64,000 nucleotides of DNA from NCBI RefSeq assembly GCF_003148825.1, contig NZ_QGGZ01000009.1:248001-312000 (forward strand), in the 5' to 3' direction. Positions 53,180 to 60,991 of this stretch are shown here, piece by piece; the first letter of the stretch is position 1; each line of letters starts with the position of its first letter. The notes beneath the pieces were generated by a model. The model saw only the letters and a program-made list of their open reading frames with translations, searched no databases and was not told the origin of the DNA. This DNA comes from Streptomyces sp. CG 926 (GTDB lineage Bacteria > Actinomycetota > Actinomycetes > Streptomycetales > Streptomycetaceae). The position numbers and the translations under genes are program-made.

Positions 53180-54936
53180 TCGAGACGAACCGCCCTGCAG
53201 CGGCACCGGTCGACGACGAACCCGATCTCCTCAGAGATCAGTTCCGGCAGCTCCTGCGCTACCGCAGGCTCATCGGCGCGGGCATCGGGATCGGTCTGCT
53301 GGGCGGCGTCTACCTCGGCATCTCGACGGCCGACACGTATGTCGCGACCGCCGACGTGGTCCTGCGCGCGCCCACCGACGACCCGTTCAACCCGAGCCTC
53401 GCCCCGGACAAGGCGATCAACATCGGCTCGGAGCGCCAGGTCGCGCTCAGCTCCTCCATAGCCAACGAGGCGGCGAAGAAGCTCGGCGTGGGCGCGTCCG
53501 GCTTCGCCTCCCTGCGCAGCGGGCTGCAGGTCACCAACCCGCCGCAGACCATGGTGCTGCGCTTCACGTACACCGCGGACTCCCCCAAGGAGGCCGCCAA
53601 GCGCGCCAACACGATGACCGAGGCGTACCTGCTGAAGCGGCAGGAGGCCCTCGACGCCACCCGCGACAAGATGGTCAAGGGGTACAAGGAGCAGCGCGAC
53701 CCGATCGCCAAGCAGCTCGACGAGGTGTCGAAGGAGATCGCCCGGATGCCGGCCGGCGCCGCACGCGACGCCGCCAGCTCCTCCAAGACCGACCTGCAGA
53801 GCGAGGTCGGCGGTTACAACACCAAGATCACCAAGCTTGAGGCCCTGGACATGACCCCGGGCCGCGTCACCAGCGCGGCGACCGCGCCCACCGCCACCGA
53901 CGGTCCCGGCATCCTCATGTCGCTCGCGCTCGGCGCGGCCGTGGGCCTCGCGCTGGGCCTGCTGGCCGCCTGGGTCCGGCTGGTCTTCGACCCGGCCCCG
54001 CGCTCCGAGGGCGATGTGGCCCGGGCGCTGCGCGCGCCCGTGCTCGGCTACCTGCCCCGGGACCGGACGGGCGGCGGACCGCTGCTCGCCGCCGGTGAGG
54101 CCGATCCCCGGCTCGCCGAGGAGTACCGCTCGGTGGCCTTCCGCCTCGCCTACGACGCCCGCTTCGCCGACCGGCGCCGCCTGCTCGTCGTCGCCCCGCG
54201 CGGCAGCAGCGAGACCGCCGCCGCGGTGGCCGTGAACCTCGCCGCCTCTTTCGCGGAGACCGGCAAGGACGTCCTCCTCATCGAGGCCGACCTGCGTACC
54301 CCGGTCCTGGCCAGCCAGCTGCCGACGGACGCCGGCGGCCGGCCGCGCTGGAGCCAGACCCCGGGCAGCCCGGGCGGCGGCGGCCGGCACTCGGACACCG
54401 AGTGGCCCGACGGACGTCAGCTCGTCGTGGACGCCGGTGAGTCCGGATCTTTCGACCTGATCCCGGGCGAGCGGGCGCGCAACGTCCCGCGCTCGCTGAC
54501 CTCGGCCCGCGCCACCCGGCTGATCTCCGAGGCCGACTCCCCCAACTCCACGGTCGTCGTGCTCGCGCCGCCCGTGCTCTCCTACGCCGACGCCCTGGCC
54601 CTCGTCGACCGCGTCGACGGCGTCCTGGTCGTCGCCGACCCGCGCGCCGTGCACCGCACCGACCTGTCCCGGATCCGCGAGCTGATCAGCGGCGCCGGCG
54701 GCACCGTGCTCGGCGCGGTGCTGCACGCGCCGCTGCCGGGCGAGAAGCGCGGCAAGGGCAAGGGCGGTCCGGCCCCCGTCGGCCCCGGCGCGGGTCCCGG
54801 GACCGCGGCGAAGTCCGGCAAGCCGGTGCCGCAGCCCCAGCCGATCCCGTACGAAGTGGCCGAGCCCGAACAGCACATCCCCGGTGACGGCACCGACACC
54901 GTCGCGCTGCGCACCGTCCGCATGGGCCGCAGATGA
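53176..54936 (+). CDS. Wzz/Wzc-like chain-length protein with degenerate kinase domain
   Basis: A 586-residue membrane protein. TM helices lie at about 32-50 and 245-270 flanking a Wzz-like periplasmic region. The cytoplasmic domain aligns with BY-kinases, but Walker A at 340-348 reads PRGSSETAA, with Glu where the P-loop lysine should be, while Walker A' LLIEAD (367-372) remains. The C-terminus has no tyrosine cluster; it is rich in Gly, Pro and Lys. It is thus probably a pseudo-kinase chain-length regulator. The GTG overlaps the upstream stop as GTGA. Confidence 0.87.
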   Translation: MIETNRPAAAPVDDEPDLLRDQFRQLLRYRRLIGAGIGIGLLGGVYLGISTADTYVATADVVLRAPTDDPFNPSLAPDKAINIGSERQVALSSSIANEAAKKLGVGASGFASLRSGLQVTNPPQTMVLRFTYTADSPKEAAKRANTMTEAYLLKRQEALDATRDKMVKGYKEQRDPIAKQLDEVSKEIARMPAGAARDAASSSKTDLQSEVGGYNTKITKLEALDMTPGRVTSAATAPTATDGPGILMSLALGAAVGLALGLLAAWVRLVFDPAPRSEGDVARALRAPVLGYLPRDRTGGGPLLAAGEADPRLAEEYRSVAFRLAYDARFADRRRLLVVAPRGSSETAAAVAVNLAASFAETGKDVLLIEADLRTPVLASQLPTDAGGRPRWSQTPGSPGGGGRHSDTEWPDGRQLVVDAGESGSFDLIPGERARNVPRSLTSARATRLISEADSPNSTVVVLAPPVLSYADALALVDRVDGVLVVADPRAVHRTDLSRIRELISGAGGTVLGAVLHAPLPGEKRGKGKGGPAPVGPGAGPGTAAKSGKPVPQPQPIPYEVAEPEQHIPGDGTDTVALRTVRMGRR

Positions 54937-56165
54937 GCCGACGCGGCCTCGCCGCGGTCGCGTCGGTCCTGGACCAGGCGGCGTCCAGCGCCACGAACAT
55001 CCTGGTGCTGGTGCTGGCCGCCCGGCTGTCCTCGGCGTCCGGGTTCGCCGACTTCTCGATGGTGTACGTGACGTTCAGCGTGCTCCTCGGGCTGAACATG
55101 GCCTACGTCGGCCAGAGCCTGGTGCTGGAGAAGGGTGAGCGGCTCGGCGCCGAGTGCCGTTCGGCCGTGGGCTTCACCGCCGCCGGGTCGGCCGCCGTGG
55201 GCGTCCTGCTCGCGGCGGTGGGCCTGGCGCTGCCCGGCGCCACCGGGACGGCCTTCCTCGCGCTGGGCCTGGTCCTGCCGGTGGTGCTCCTCCAGGACGG
55301 CCTGCGGTACTGCTTCTCCGCCCTGCGCGCCCCGGAGCGGGCGCTGGCCGCCGACGCGCTGCGGCTGGTGTGCGTGGTCGCGGCGCTGGCCGCGCAGCCC
55401 GAAGGGGCCTCGGCCGGACGGCTGGTGCTCGCCTGGGGGCTCTCCGCGCTGCCGGCGCTGGGCCTGGGGCTGTGGCTGCTGCGCCCGTACGTGCGCGGCA
55501 GCCGGGCCGACCTGCGGCCGTACCTGCGGCGGGGTCACCTGGGGCAGCGGTTCGTGGTCGAGTTCGCGGTGGGCAACGGCTCCAGCCAGCTCGCCGTCCT
55601 GGGCCTCGGTGTGTTCGCCACGCCGCTGGCCGTCGGCGCGCTGCGGGGTGCGACCACCCTTTTCGGGCCGCTGAACGTGCTGTTCAACTCCGCGAACGCC
55701 TTCGGGCCGCCGGTCCTCGGGCGGCTCGGCGGCAAGCGGGCCACGGTGCGGGCCACGGCCGCGCTGGGACTCGTACTCGCCACGGTCGGCGCGGGGTGGG
55801 CCACGGCCCTGTACCTGCTGCCGGACCGGCTGGGCCGCGAACTGCTGGGCGACACCTGGGCGGGCGCGTCCGCGCTGCTGCCGGCCACAGGGGCGCAGTA
55901 CGCCGTGATGGGGCTCGGCACGTGCGCGCTGCTGACCCTGCGGGTGCTCGCCCCGAAGGCCACGCTGTCGTTGCAGGTGGTCTTCTCGCTGCTGTCCGTG
56001 GGGCTGCTGCTCGGCGGCTACGCGGTGTGGGGCGTGGCAGGCGCCGCGTGGGGTCTGGCGGCCGGCTCGGCCCTCAAGGCCCTGGCGGCGTGGTGGCGGG
56101 TCACCCGCCTGCCGGCCACGGCCGCCGCACGCGACGACGAACCGGTGCCGGCCCCGGCCGCCTGA
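54933..56165 (+). CDS. Polysaccharide flippase (Wzx-like)
   Basis: A 410-residue MATE/Wzx-type membrane protein with about 12 helices; no soluble domain. It begins MSRRGLAAVASVLDQAASSATN, typical of the flippase start. It moves lipid-linked sugar repeats across the membrane. The ATG overlaps the Wzc-like stop as ATGA, so the three are coupled. It faces a Wzy-like gene across terminator hairpins. Confidence 0.88.
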   Translation: MSRRGLAAVASVLDQAASSATNILVLVLAARLSSASGFADFSMVYVTFSVLLGLNMAYVGQSLVLEKGERLGAECRSAVGFTAAGSAAVGVLLAAVGLALPGATGTAFLALGLVLPVVLLQDGLRYCFSALRAPERALAADALRLVCVVAALAAQPEGASAGRLVLAWGLSALPALGLGLWLLRPYVRGSRADLRPYLRRGHLGQRFVVEFAVGNGSSQLAVLGLGVFATPLAVGALRGATTLFGPLNVLFNSANAFGPPVLGRLGGKRATVRATAALGLVLATVGAGWATALYLLPDRLGRELLGDTWAGASALLPATGAQYAVMGLGTCALLTLRVLAPKATLSLQVVFSLLSVGLLLGGYAVWGVAGAAWGLAAGSALKALAAWWRVTRLPATAAARDDEPVPAPAA

Positions 56166-56571
56166 CCCGTCCCCCAGGACCTACGCTCGCGGCGCCGAGG
56201 GGTGGCGGGGGGCGTCCGGGACGTCCGGGCGGCGGACCGCCTCCATCTCCTTGCGGAGCACCGGGACGACCTCCACCGTGCGCGCCGGGGTCGGTCCGTG
56301 CCCAGGTGTGCCCGCCACACACCTGCGGCACCGGATGCGCGACCGGCCACCCGGCCGGCCCGGCGGCACCCGGACGGGCCCGGGGCCGGCGCCCCTGAGG
56401 CGGCCGGATCGGCCCCGAGCGGGACGGCCGACGCCCGGAAGGGAGACCTCCGGGGCCGCCTCGGCGCTCCCCCGGTGCCCGCACCACCTCGTGCGGGCCG
56501 CCGCCGGTGACCCCGTCACCGGTGGGGTGCCCCGACCGGGGAGGACGCCGTCGCGGGTCGGCGCCGTGCCC
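56166..56571. other. Intergenic region between convergent Wzx and Wzy genes (406 bp)
   Basis: Holds two hairpins near the right end (56477-56498 and 56504-56522). No gene is supported in the remaining ~300 bp. Open frames here have no homology and arise from GC-rich sequence. Confidence 0.6.
56477..56522 (-). terminator. Two terminator hairpins between Wzx and Wzy genes
   Basis: First hairpin GCCCGCAC / GTGCGGGC (8 bp, 6-nt loop, 56477-56498), second CCGGTGAC / GTCACCGG (8 bp, 3-nt loop, 56504-56522). They lie 50 bp past the Wzy-type stop and may stop transcription from both sides. Confidence 0.65.
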
Positions 56572-58095
56572 TCAGCGCAGGGTGGTGGCCTTGTCCGAGC
56601 GGTACGTCGCGACCAGCGCCAGGCAGAGGGCCGCGATCGCCACCCGGCCCGAGGCCTGCAGCAGCGGCCCGCGCAGCAGGATGAACGAGTACCCCGCGAC
56701 CAGCGGGACCACCACCGAGATCAGGCTGCCCGGTGGACTGCGCCGCGTGGCCCGCTTCGCGTAGCGCCGGTCGACGCGGGCGGAGGCGTACCCCATGCCC
56801 AGCAACCCCGCGCCCATCCCCAGCGGTCCGAAGTCGAGCCACAGCTCCGCCCAGATCGGGGAGGAGAGGTTGGTGTTGACCGTGCCCATCCACTGGCCGA
56901 CCATCACGCCGGTGTCCCTCGGCTTGCCGGGCCACACCGCGCGGGGCACCGCGAAGAAGACCGATCCCGCGAGCTGGCGGCCGTAGGAGTGGCCGGGCCC
57001 GGAGTTCGAGAAGGTGATGGTGTTCGCGAACATGCCGATCTGGTCGTAGTCCTTGAGGGCCATCGGCTCCAGGAAGGACGTGGTCTCCACCGGCCGGTAG
57101 TTCTTCTCGTCGTAGCGGAAGCGGTCCGCGAACGGGAAGATCAGCAGCGCGACGACCACCGCCATGGACAGCGCGACCCGGTACATCGCCGCGCTCACCG
57201 GGAAGACGGTGAACAGCAGGGCGAACATGACCGTCAGGAACCAGTACCGCGGGTTCGAGATCGGGTTGTTGACGATCAGGTTGAGCCCGGCGAGCGCCCC
57301 CCACGTGACGATGATCGACACCTTGCGGCGGGCGAACTTCGAGGTGACAAGCCAGCGGGTGTACAGGAGCAGCGCGAGCAGCGCCGGTACGGTGCCGAAG
57401 CCGCGCAGCAGGGCCTGGCCGGCCTGGCCGTCGCCGTTGGAGACACCCGCCTCCTCGATGCCCGCGATGATCTCCTGGCGGCTGGAGAAGAAGACCGCCG
57501 GGCCGCCGAGCTTCATGATGAAGACGGCGCTGCACAGGAACGACAGGACCGTCAGCAGCTGGAGGCGGCGCCGGTGCGCCATGACGGGGCGCGACTCCTT
57601 CTGGGAGCCGCCCGCGCGCCCGGCCGGCCGGTGCCGGGCCAGCAGCACCCCGACGTCGAAGGCCGTGCAGCCGAGCAGGACGAGCCCGATGGCGACGGTC
57701 AGGTCGGAGCGCGGGCCGACGACCGGGGTCGGGACCTGGCCGAGGACGGCCTGGGCGAGCGGGGCCACGCCCATGGCCATGTAGACGAAGAGCCAGAAGG
57801 AGCCCTGGAGCAGCTTGCGGCGGCTGGTGAGGACCATCGCGGAGAGCCGGGCGCCCGCGTACATGGTGAGCAGCAGCTGGAGCCAGAAGGCCGCGTCGCG
57901 GGCTCCGGCACCCGACTGGAGGGCGACGAACAGCGGCAGGAAGACGGTGAATCCGAGCGCGAGCGGAACGGACAGCGCGCGCGAGAGGAGGGTCCGCGGG
58001 AGGGTGGCCCGGCCCCACAGGCTCTCGTCCTCGAAGGGCGAGGGAACGGGCGGCTTCGCGGGGGTCGTGGAGGGCTTGCGTATGTCCGTCGTCAC
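56572..58095 (-). CDS. Oligosaccharide polymerase/O-antigen ligase-type membrane protein (Wzy-like)
   Basis: A 507-residue membrane protein with about 11 helices, of the O-antigen polymerase type. A large extracytoplasmic loop lies in the middle-late part (about 290-390), with residues such as RFRYDEKNYRP. The GTG at 58095 follows GGTGGGGG; the frame upstream is open but not homologous. It is expected to join polysaccharide repeat units. It is convergent with the flippase operon and divergent from the acyltransferase-GT pair. Confidence 0.83.
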   Translation of the reverse strand: MTTDIRKPSTTPAKPPVPSPFEDESLWGRATLPRTLLSRALSVPLALGFTVFLPLFVALQSGAGARDAAFWLQLLLTMYAGARLSAMVLTSRRKLLQGSFWLFVYMAMGVAPLAQAVLGQVPTPVVGPRSDLTVAIGLVLLGCTAFDVGVLLARHRPAGRAGGSQKESRPVMAHRRRLQLLTVLSFLCSAVFIMKLGGPAVFFSSRQEIIAGIEEAGVSNGDGQAGQALLRGFGTVPALLALLLYTRWLVTSKFARRKVSIIVTWGALAGLNLIVNNPISNPRYWFLTVMFALLFTVFPVSAAMYRVALSMAVVVALLIFPFADRFRYDEKNYRPVETTSFLEPMALKDYDQIGMFANTITFSNSGPGHSYGRQLAGSVFFAVPRAVWPGKPRDTGVMVGQWMGTVNTNLSSPIWAELWLDFGPLGMGAGLLGMGYASARVDRRYAKRATRRSPPGSLISVVVPLVAGYSFILLRGPLLQASGRVAIAALCLALVATYRSDKATTLR

Positions 58096-58191
58096 TGCCG
58101 CCCCCACCCGATGTGCCTGGTCCGCGCGCAGTCTAGTCTGAGCGGGCCACGCCCGGGGAGGCGGCGGCCGAGAGCACGATGGGGGCTTCTG

Positions 58192-58731
58192 TTGCGTGAT
58201 CTTCCTTCCTTCACGCTGGCCGGGTACGACAAAGGGCGCGGGCTGCTGACGCAGGCGCTCTGGTTCGCCGTGATGAACACGCTGTTCATGAGCTGGTTCT
58301 GTCCGGCGCGGTTGCGGGTGGCGCTGCTGCGCGCCTTCGGGGCGAAGATCGGTGAGGGCGTCCTGATCCGGCACCGGGTGCGCGTGCTGTGGCCGTGGAA
58401 GCTCACCGTCGGGGACCACACCTGGATAGGTGAGGGCGCCTGGCTGCTGAACCTGGAGCCGGTGACCATCGGGGCGAACGTGTGCGTCTCGCAGGAAGCG
58501 ATGCTGTGCACCGGCTCGCACGACCACCGGGCCGCGGACTTCCGCTACCGCAACGCCCCGATCGTGGTCGAGGACGGTGCGTGGGTGGCCGTACGGGCGA
58601 CCGTGCTCGCCGGGGTCACGCTGGGCCGTTGCGCGGTCGCGGGCGCCGGTTCGGTGGTCCACAGAAACCTTCCCGCGCTGACCCTGCAGACCCAGGACGG
58701 GCAGCGCCGCCCGGTGGAGGAGCCCAAGTGA
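58192..58731 (+). CDS. Left-handed beta-helix acyltransferase (WcaF-like), TTG start
   Basis: A 179-residue hexapeptide-repeat O-acetyltransferase for sugar decoration. The left-handed beta-helix is visible in GEGVLIRHRVRV, IGEGAWLLNLEPVTIGANVC and ATVLAGVTLGRCAVAGAGSV. No ATG or GTG starts the frame before the first homologous residue; TTG at 58192, with GGGGG 7 bp upstream, gives MRDLPSFTLAGYDKG and is the best choice. The stop overlaps the next gene as GTGA. Confidence 0.85.
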   Translation: MRDLPSFTLAGYDKGRGLLTQALWFAVMNTLFMSWFCPARLRVALLRAFGAKIGEGVLIRHRVRVLWPWKLTVGDHTWIGEGAWLLNLEPVTIGANVCVSQEAMLCTGSHDHRAADFRYRNAPIVVEDGAWVAVRATVLAGVTLGRCAVAGAGSVVHRNLPALTLQTQDGQRRPVEEPK

Positions 58732-59843
58732 GAGTCCTGCACGCCGTCACCCTGCACTCCCCCTCGCACGCCTTCGGCGGACCGGTCCGGGTCGCGCTCA
58801 ACCTGACCAAGGGGCTGCGGGCCCGTGGCCACGAGGCACGGCTGCTCGCGCTCGGCGAGGGCTTCGACCCGTGGCCGACCGAGGTGGAGGGCGTTCCTGC
58901 GAAGCTCTTCCCGGCCCGTCGCCTCCTGCCCCTCGGCTTCAGCGGGATGACCTCGCCGGCGCTGCTGGCGTCGGCCGGGCGCCTGGTGCGGGACGCCGAC
59001 GTCGTGCACGTCCACCTGGCCCGGGACCTGGTGACGCTGCCGGTGGCGCTGGCGGCGCTGCGGGCGGGCAAGCCGCTGGTGCTGCAGACCCACGGCATGG
59101 TGGACCCGAGCGAGAAGCTGCTGGCGAAGGTGCTGGACGCGGTGGCGGTACGCCGCCTGCTGCGCGGCGCGGACGCGGTGCTGTACCTGACCCCGCACGA
59201 GCGGGAGGGGCTGGACGCGGTGGTCGGCGCGCCGCCCTTGGCGCAGGCGGTCCGGCTGGTCAACGGGACCCCGGCGCAGGAGGAGCGCCCCACGCCCGAG
59301 GGCGCGCCGCGCATCCTGTACTCGGCGCGCCTGCAGGCCCGTAAGCGGCCGGTGGACTTCGTGGACGCGGCCCCGGAGGTCCTCGCGGCGCACCCGGACG
59401 CGCATTTCGTAGTCGCGGGCCCGGACGAGGGCGAGTTGGCCGCCGTACGGGCCCGGATCGGGACGCTGGGCCTGACCGACCGCTTCACGGTCCCCGGGGC
59501 CCTGTCCGGCACGGAGGTCCTGGCGGAGCTGCGCCGCGCCCACGTCTACGTACTGCCGTCGGTGGACGAGCCGTTCCCCATGTCGGTGCTGGAAGCCCTC
59601 TCCGTTGGCGTCCCGTCGGTGGTCACCCACTCCAACGGACTGGCCCGCGACATCGCCCGCGCCGGCGCGGGCCGTGCGGTCGACCCCGGCCCGGCGGGCG
59701 TCTCCGCGGCCGTCCTGGCCCTCCTGGACCCGACCGCCAACCGCGAGGCCTCGGTGTCGGCCCGCAAGCTGGCCGCGGAGTCCTTCTCCATGGAAGCGGT
59801 CCTGGACACCCTGCTCCCGATCTACGAGGGCATCCGCCACTGA
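58728..59843 (+). CDS. GT4 glycosyltransferase
   Basis: A 371-residue GT-B glycosyltransferase. It starts VRVLHAVTLHSPSHAFGGP (GTG), with the donor site in ILYSARLQARKRPVDFVDAAP and VLPSVDEPFPMSVLEALSVG, the retaining GT4 E-x7-E region. It is coupled to the acyltransferase by GTGA. Sugar specificity unknown. It ends at a terminator facing the small membrane protein gene. Confidence 0.9.
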   Translation: MRVLHAVTLHSPSHAFGGPVRVALNLTKGLRARGHEARLLALGEGFDPWPTEVEGVPAKLFPARRLLPLGFSGMTSPALLASAGRLVRDADVVHVHLARDLVTLPVALAALRAGKPLVLQTHGMVDPSEKLLAKVLDAVAVRRLLRGADAVLYLTPHEREGLDAVVGAPPLAQAVRLVNGTPAQEERPTPEGAPRILYSARLQARKRPVDFVDAAPEVLAAHPDAHFVVAGPDEGELAAVRARIGTLGLTDRFTVPGALSGTEVLAELRRAHVYVLPSVDEPFPMSVLEALSVGVPSVVTHSNGLARDIARAGAGRAVDPGPAGVSAAVLALLDPTANREASVSARKLAAESFSMEAVLDTLLPIYEGIRH

Positions 59844-59850
59844 GGCGGGC

Positions 59851-59875
59851 GGCCCGCGCCGGCGCGGCGCGGGTC
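59851..59875 (+). terminator. Terminator after the GT4 gene
   Basis: 10-pair stem (one G-U), GGCCCGCGCC / GGCGCGGGTC with a 5-nt loop, 7 bp past the GT4 stop and 20 bp from the convergent small membrane gene stop. Confidence 0.7.
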
Positions 59876-59895
59876 GTCCCTCGCGATCCGCCGCG

Positions 59896-60108
59896 TCAGA
59901 TGACGTCGCGGCGGTGTTCCTCGACCACCGGGATGGCGCCCGCCCGGCGGCGCTTGTAGATGCTCGTGTACACGGCGAGGCCGATCCCGCCCACCGCCAT
60001 CATGATCAGACCGACCAGGTCGAGGTTGACGCTCTCCAGCTCCCAGTCGCTCGCGAAGGTGAGGATGGCACCCACCACGATCAGGACGATGCATCCGCCG
60101 ATGCCCAT
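59896..60108 (-). CDS. Small two-helix membrane protein (DUF6458-like)
   Basis: A 70-residue protein with two transmembrane segments: MGIGGCIVLIVVGAILTFA and VGLIMMAVGGIGLAVYTSIY, then a basic Arg-rich tail (YKRRRAG). This shape matches a small Actinobacteria family I recall as DUF6458. Function unknown. The ATG follows GGAAGG at 8 bp. It precedes nothing on its strand within 20 bp, so it is probably monocistronic. Confidence 0.8.
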   Translation of the reverse strand: MGIGGCIVLIVVGAILTFASDWELESVNLDLVGLIMMAVGGIGLAVYTSIYKRRRAGAIPVVEEHRRDVI

Positions 60109-60175
60109 GGATCTGCCTTCCGCCGTCGGGGTTGTGACGTGTGACGGCGCGGGTACCCCGGTTCCGGGCACGAAA

Positions 60176-60213
60176 ACGCCCCCGGGGGCCGGGAGTCCGG
60201 TCCGCGGGGGCGT
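60176..60213 (-). terminator. Terminator after the small lipoprotein gene
   Basis: Hairpin with 9-bp arms ACGCCCCCG / CGGGGGCGT, 11 bp past the lipoprotein stop. Confidence 0.7.
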
Positions 60214-60224
60214 CGTCGGTTCGA

Positions 60225-60896
60225 CTAGGCGGGGATCCAGGCGTAGCAGCCCGAGGAGTTGAACTCCGCCGTGCCGGCCGGGATCGTCGCCGTGATCTTG
60301 TCGCCGGCCTTGGGCGGGGTCTCGGGGCCCGAGGCGAGCGTGCCACCGTCCTTGCCCTTGGCCTCCCAGGTGCAGTTGGTGGCCTGGGTGAGCGCCCGGT
60401 AGGTGCCCGCGGCGGGCGAGGTCCGGGGGCCTTCGGGGAAGCCCTTCTCCGCCGCGGCGAGGATCGGCTTCTGGTCCGGGCACAGGAGGGTGATCGCGTC
60501 CTTGGCGCCCGGGATCTCGCCGGTGATGACGGCTCCGGTCGCCGCGTCCTTGTCGTGCTTCGCGGTGCGCTGCACCCGCTGGCAGGAGTCCTGGCCGCCC
60601 TGCAGCACGGACGCCGGGTCCACCTTGTCGGGGACCCGCCCGCTCAGGTACTTCTTCTCCTCCGCCGTGAAGCTGCCCGTCTTCGGGGTGAGCTTGGCGT
60701 CCGGCACCGTGGGACCGGTCGGCTTCGCGTCGGGGTCGGTCGACGGCTGCGGAGCGTCCGCCGGGTCGGGGGCCGACGAGGAGGCCGGGGGCTTCGGCGA
60801 GGCGCCGGATTCGGCCTTGTCCCCGTCCGAACTGCAGGCGGTCAGCGTCAGGGCGGCGGCCAGCAGGACAGCAGCCGCTGCGGAGCGTCGGTACAT
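60225..60896 (-). CDS. Small secreted lipoprotein of unknown function
   Basis: A 223-residue exported lipoprotein. The lipobox is LTLTAC (Cys21), then a Pro/Ser/Ala/Asp-rich linker to about residue 65. The globular part has four cysteines (DSCQRV, LLCPDQ, NCTWEA, SGCYAW) that could form two disulfides. I do not recognise the family. The ATG at 60896 (not the TTG at 60899) is used; GGGAG lies upstream. It is 95 bp from the LamG gene on the same strand. Confidence 0.8.
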   Translation of the reverse strand: MYRRSAAAAVLLAAALTLTACSSDGDKAESGASPKPPASSSAPDPADAPQPSTDPDAKPTGPTVPDAKLTPKTGSFTAEEKKYLSGRVPDKVDPASVLQGGQDSCQRVQRTAKHDKDAATGAVITGEIPGAKDAITLLCPDQKPILAAAEKGFPEGPRTSPAAGTYRALTQATNCTWEAKGKDGGTLASGPETPPKAGDKITATIPAGTAEFNSSGCYAWIPA

Positions 60897-60926
60897 CAAT
60901 GGCTCCCGTACTCAAGGGGGTGTGCA

Positions 60927-60958
60927 GCGGGGCCCGGCCACAGAGAGCCGGACCCCGC
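60927..60958 (-). terminator. Terminator after the LamG gene
   Basis: 12-pair stem GCGGGGCCCGGC / GCCGGACCCCGC with an 8-nt loop; the single C-A mismatch on the plus strand is a G-U wobble in the minus-strand RNA. It lies 33 bp past the LamG stop. Confidence 0.75.
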
Positions 60959-60991
60959 ACGCCGTCAGGCGGTTGTTTCGGTCTTCGTCGC

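Noticed and set aside
53176..54936. Active tyrosine kinase
   Set aside because: The P-loop lysine is replaced by Glu and there is no tyrosine cluster, so called a pseudo-kinase instead.
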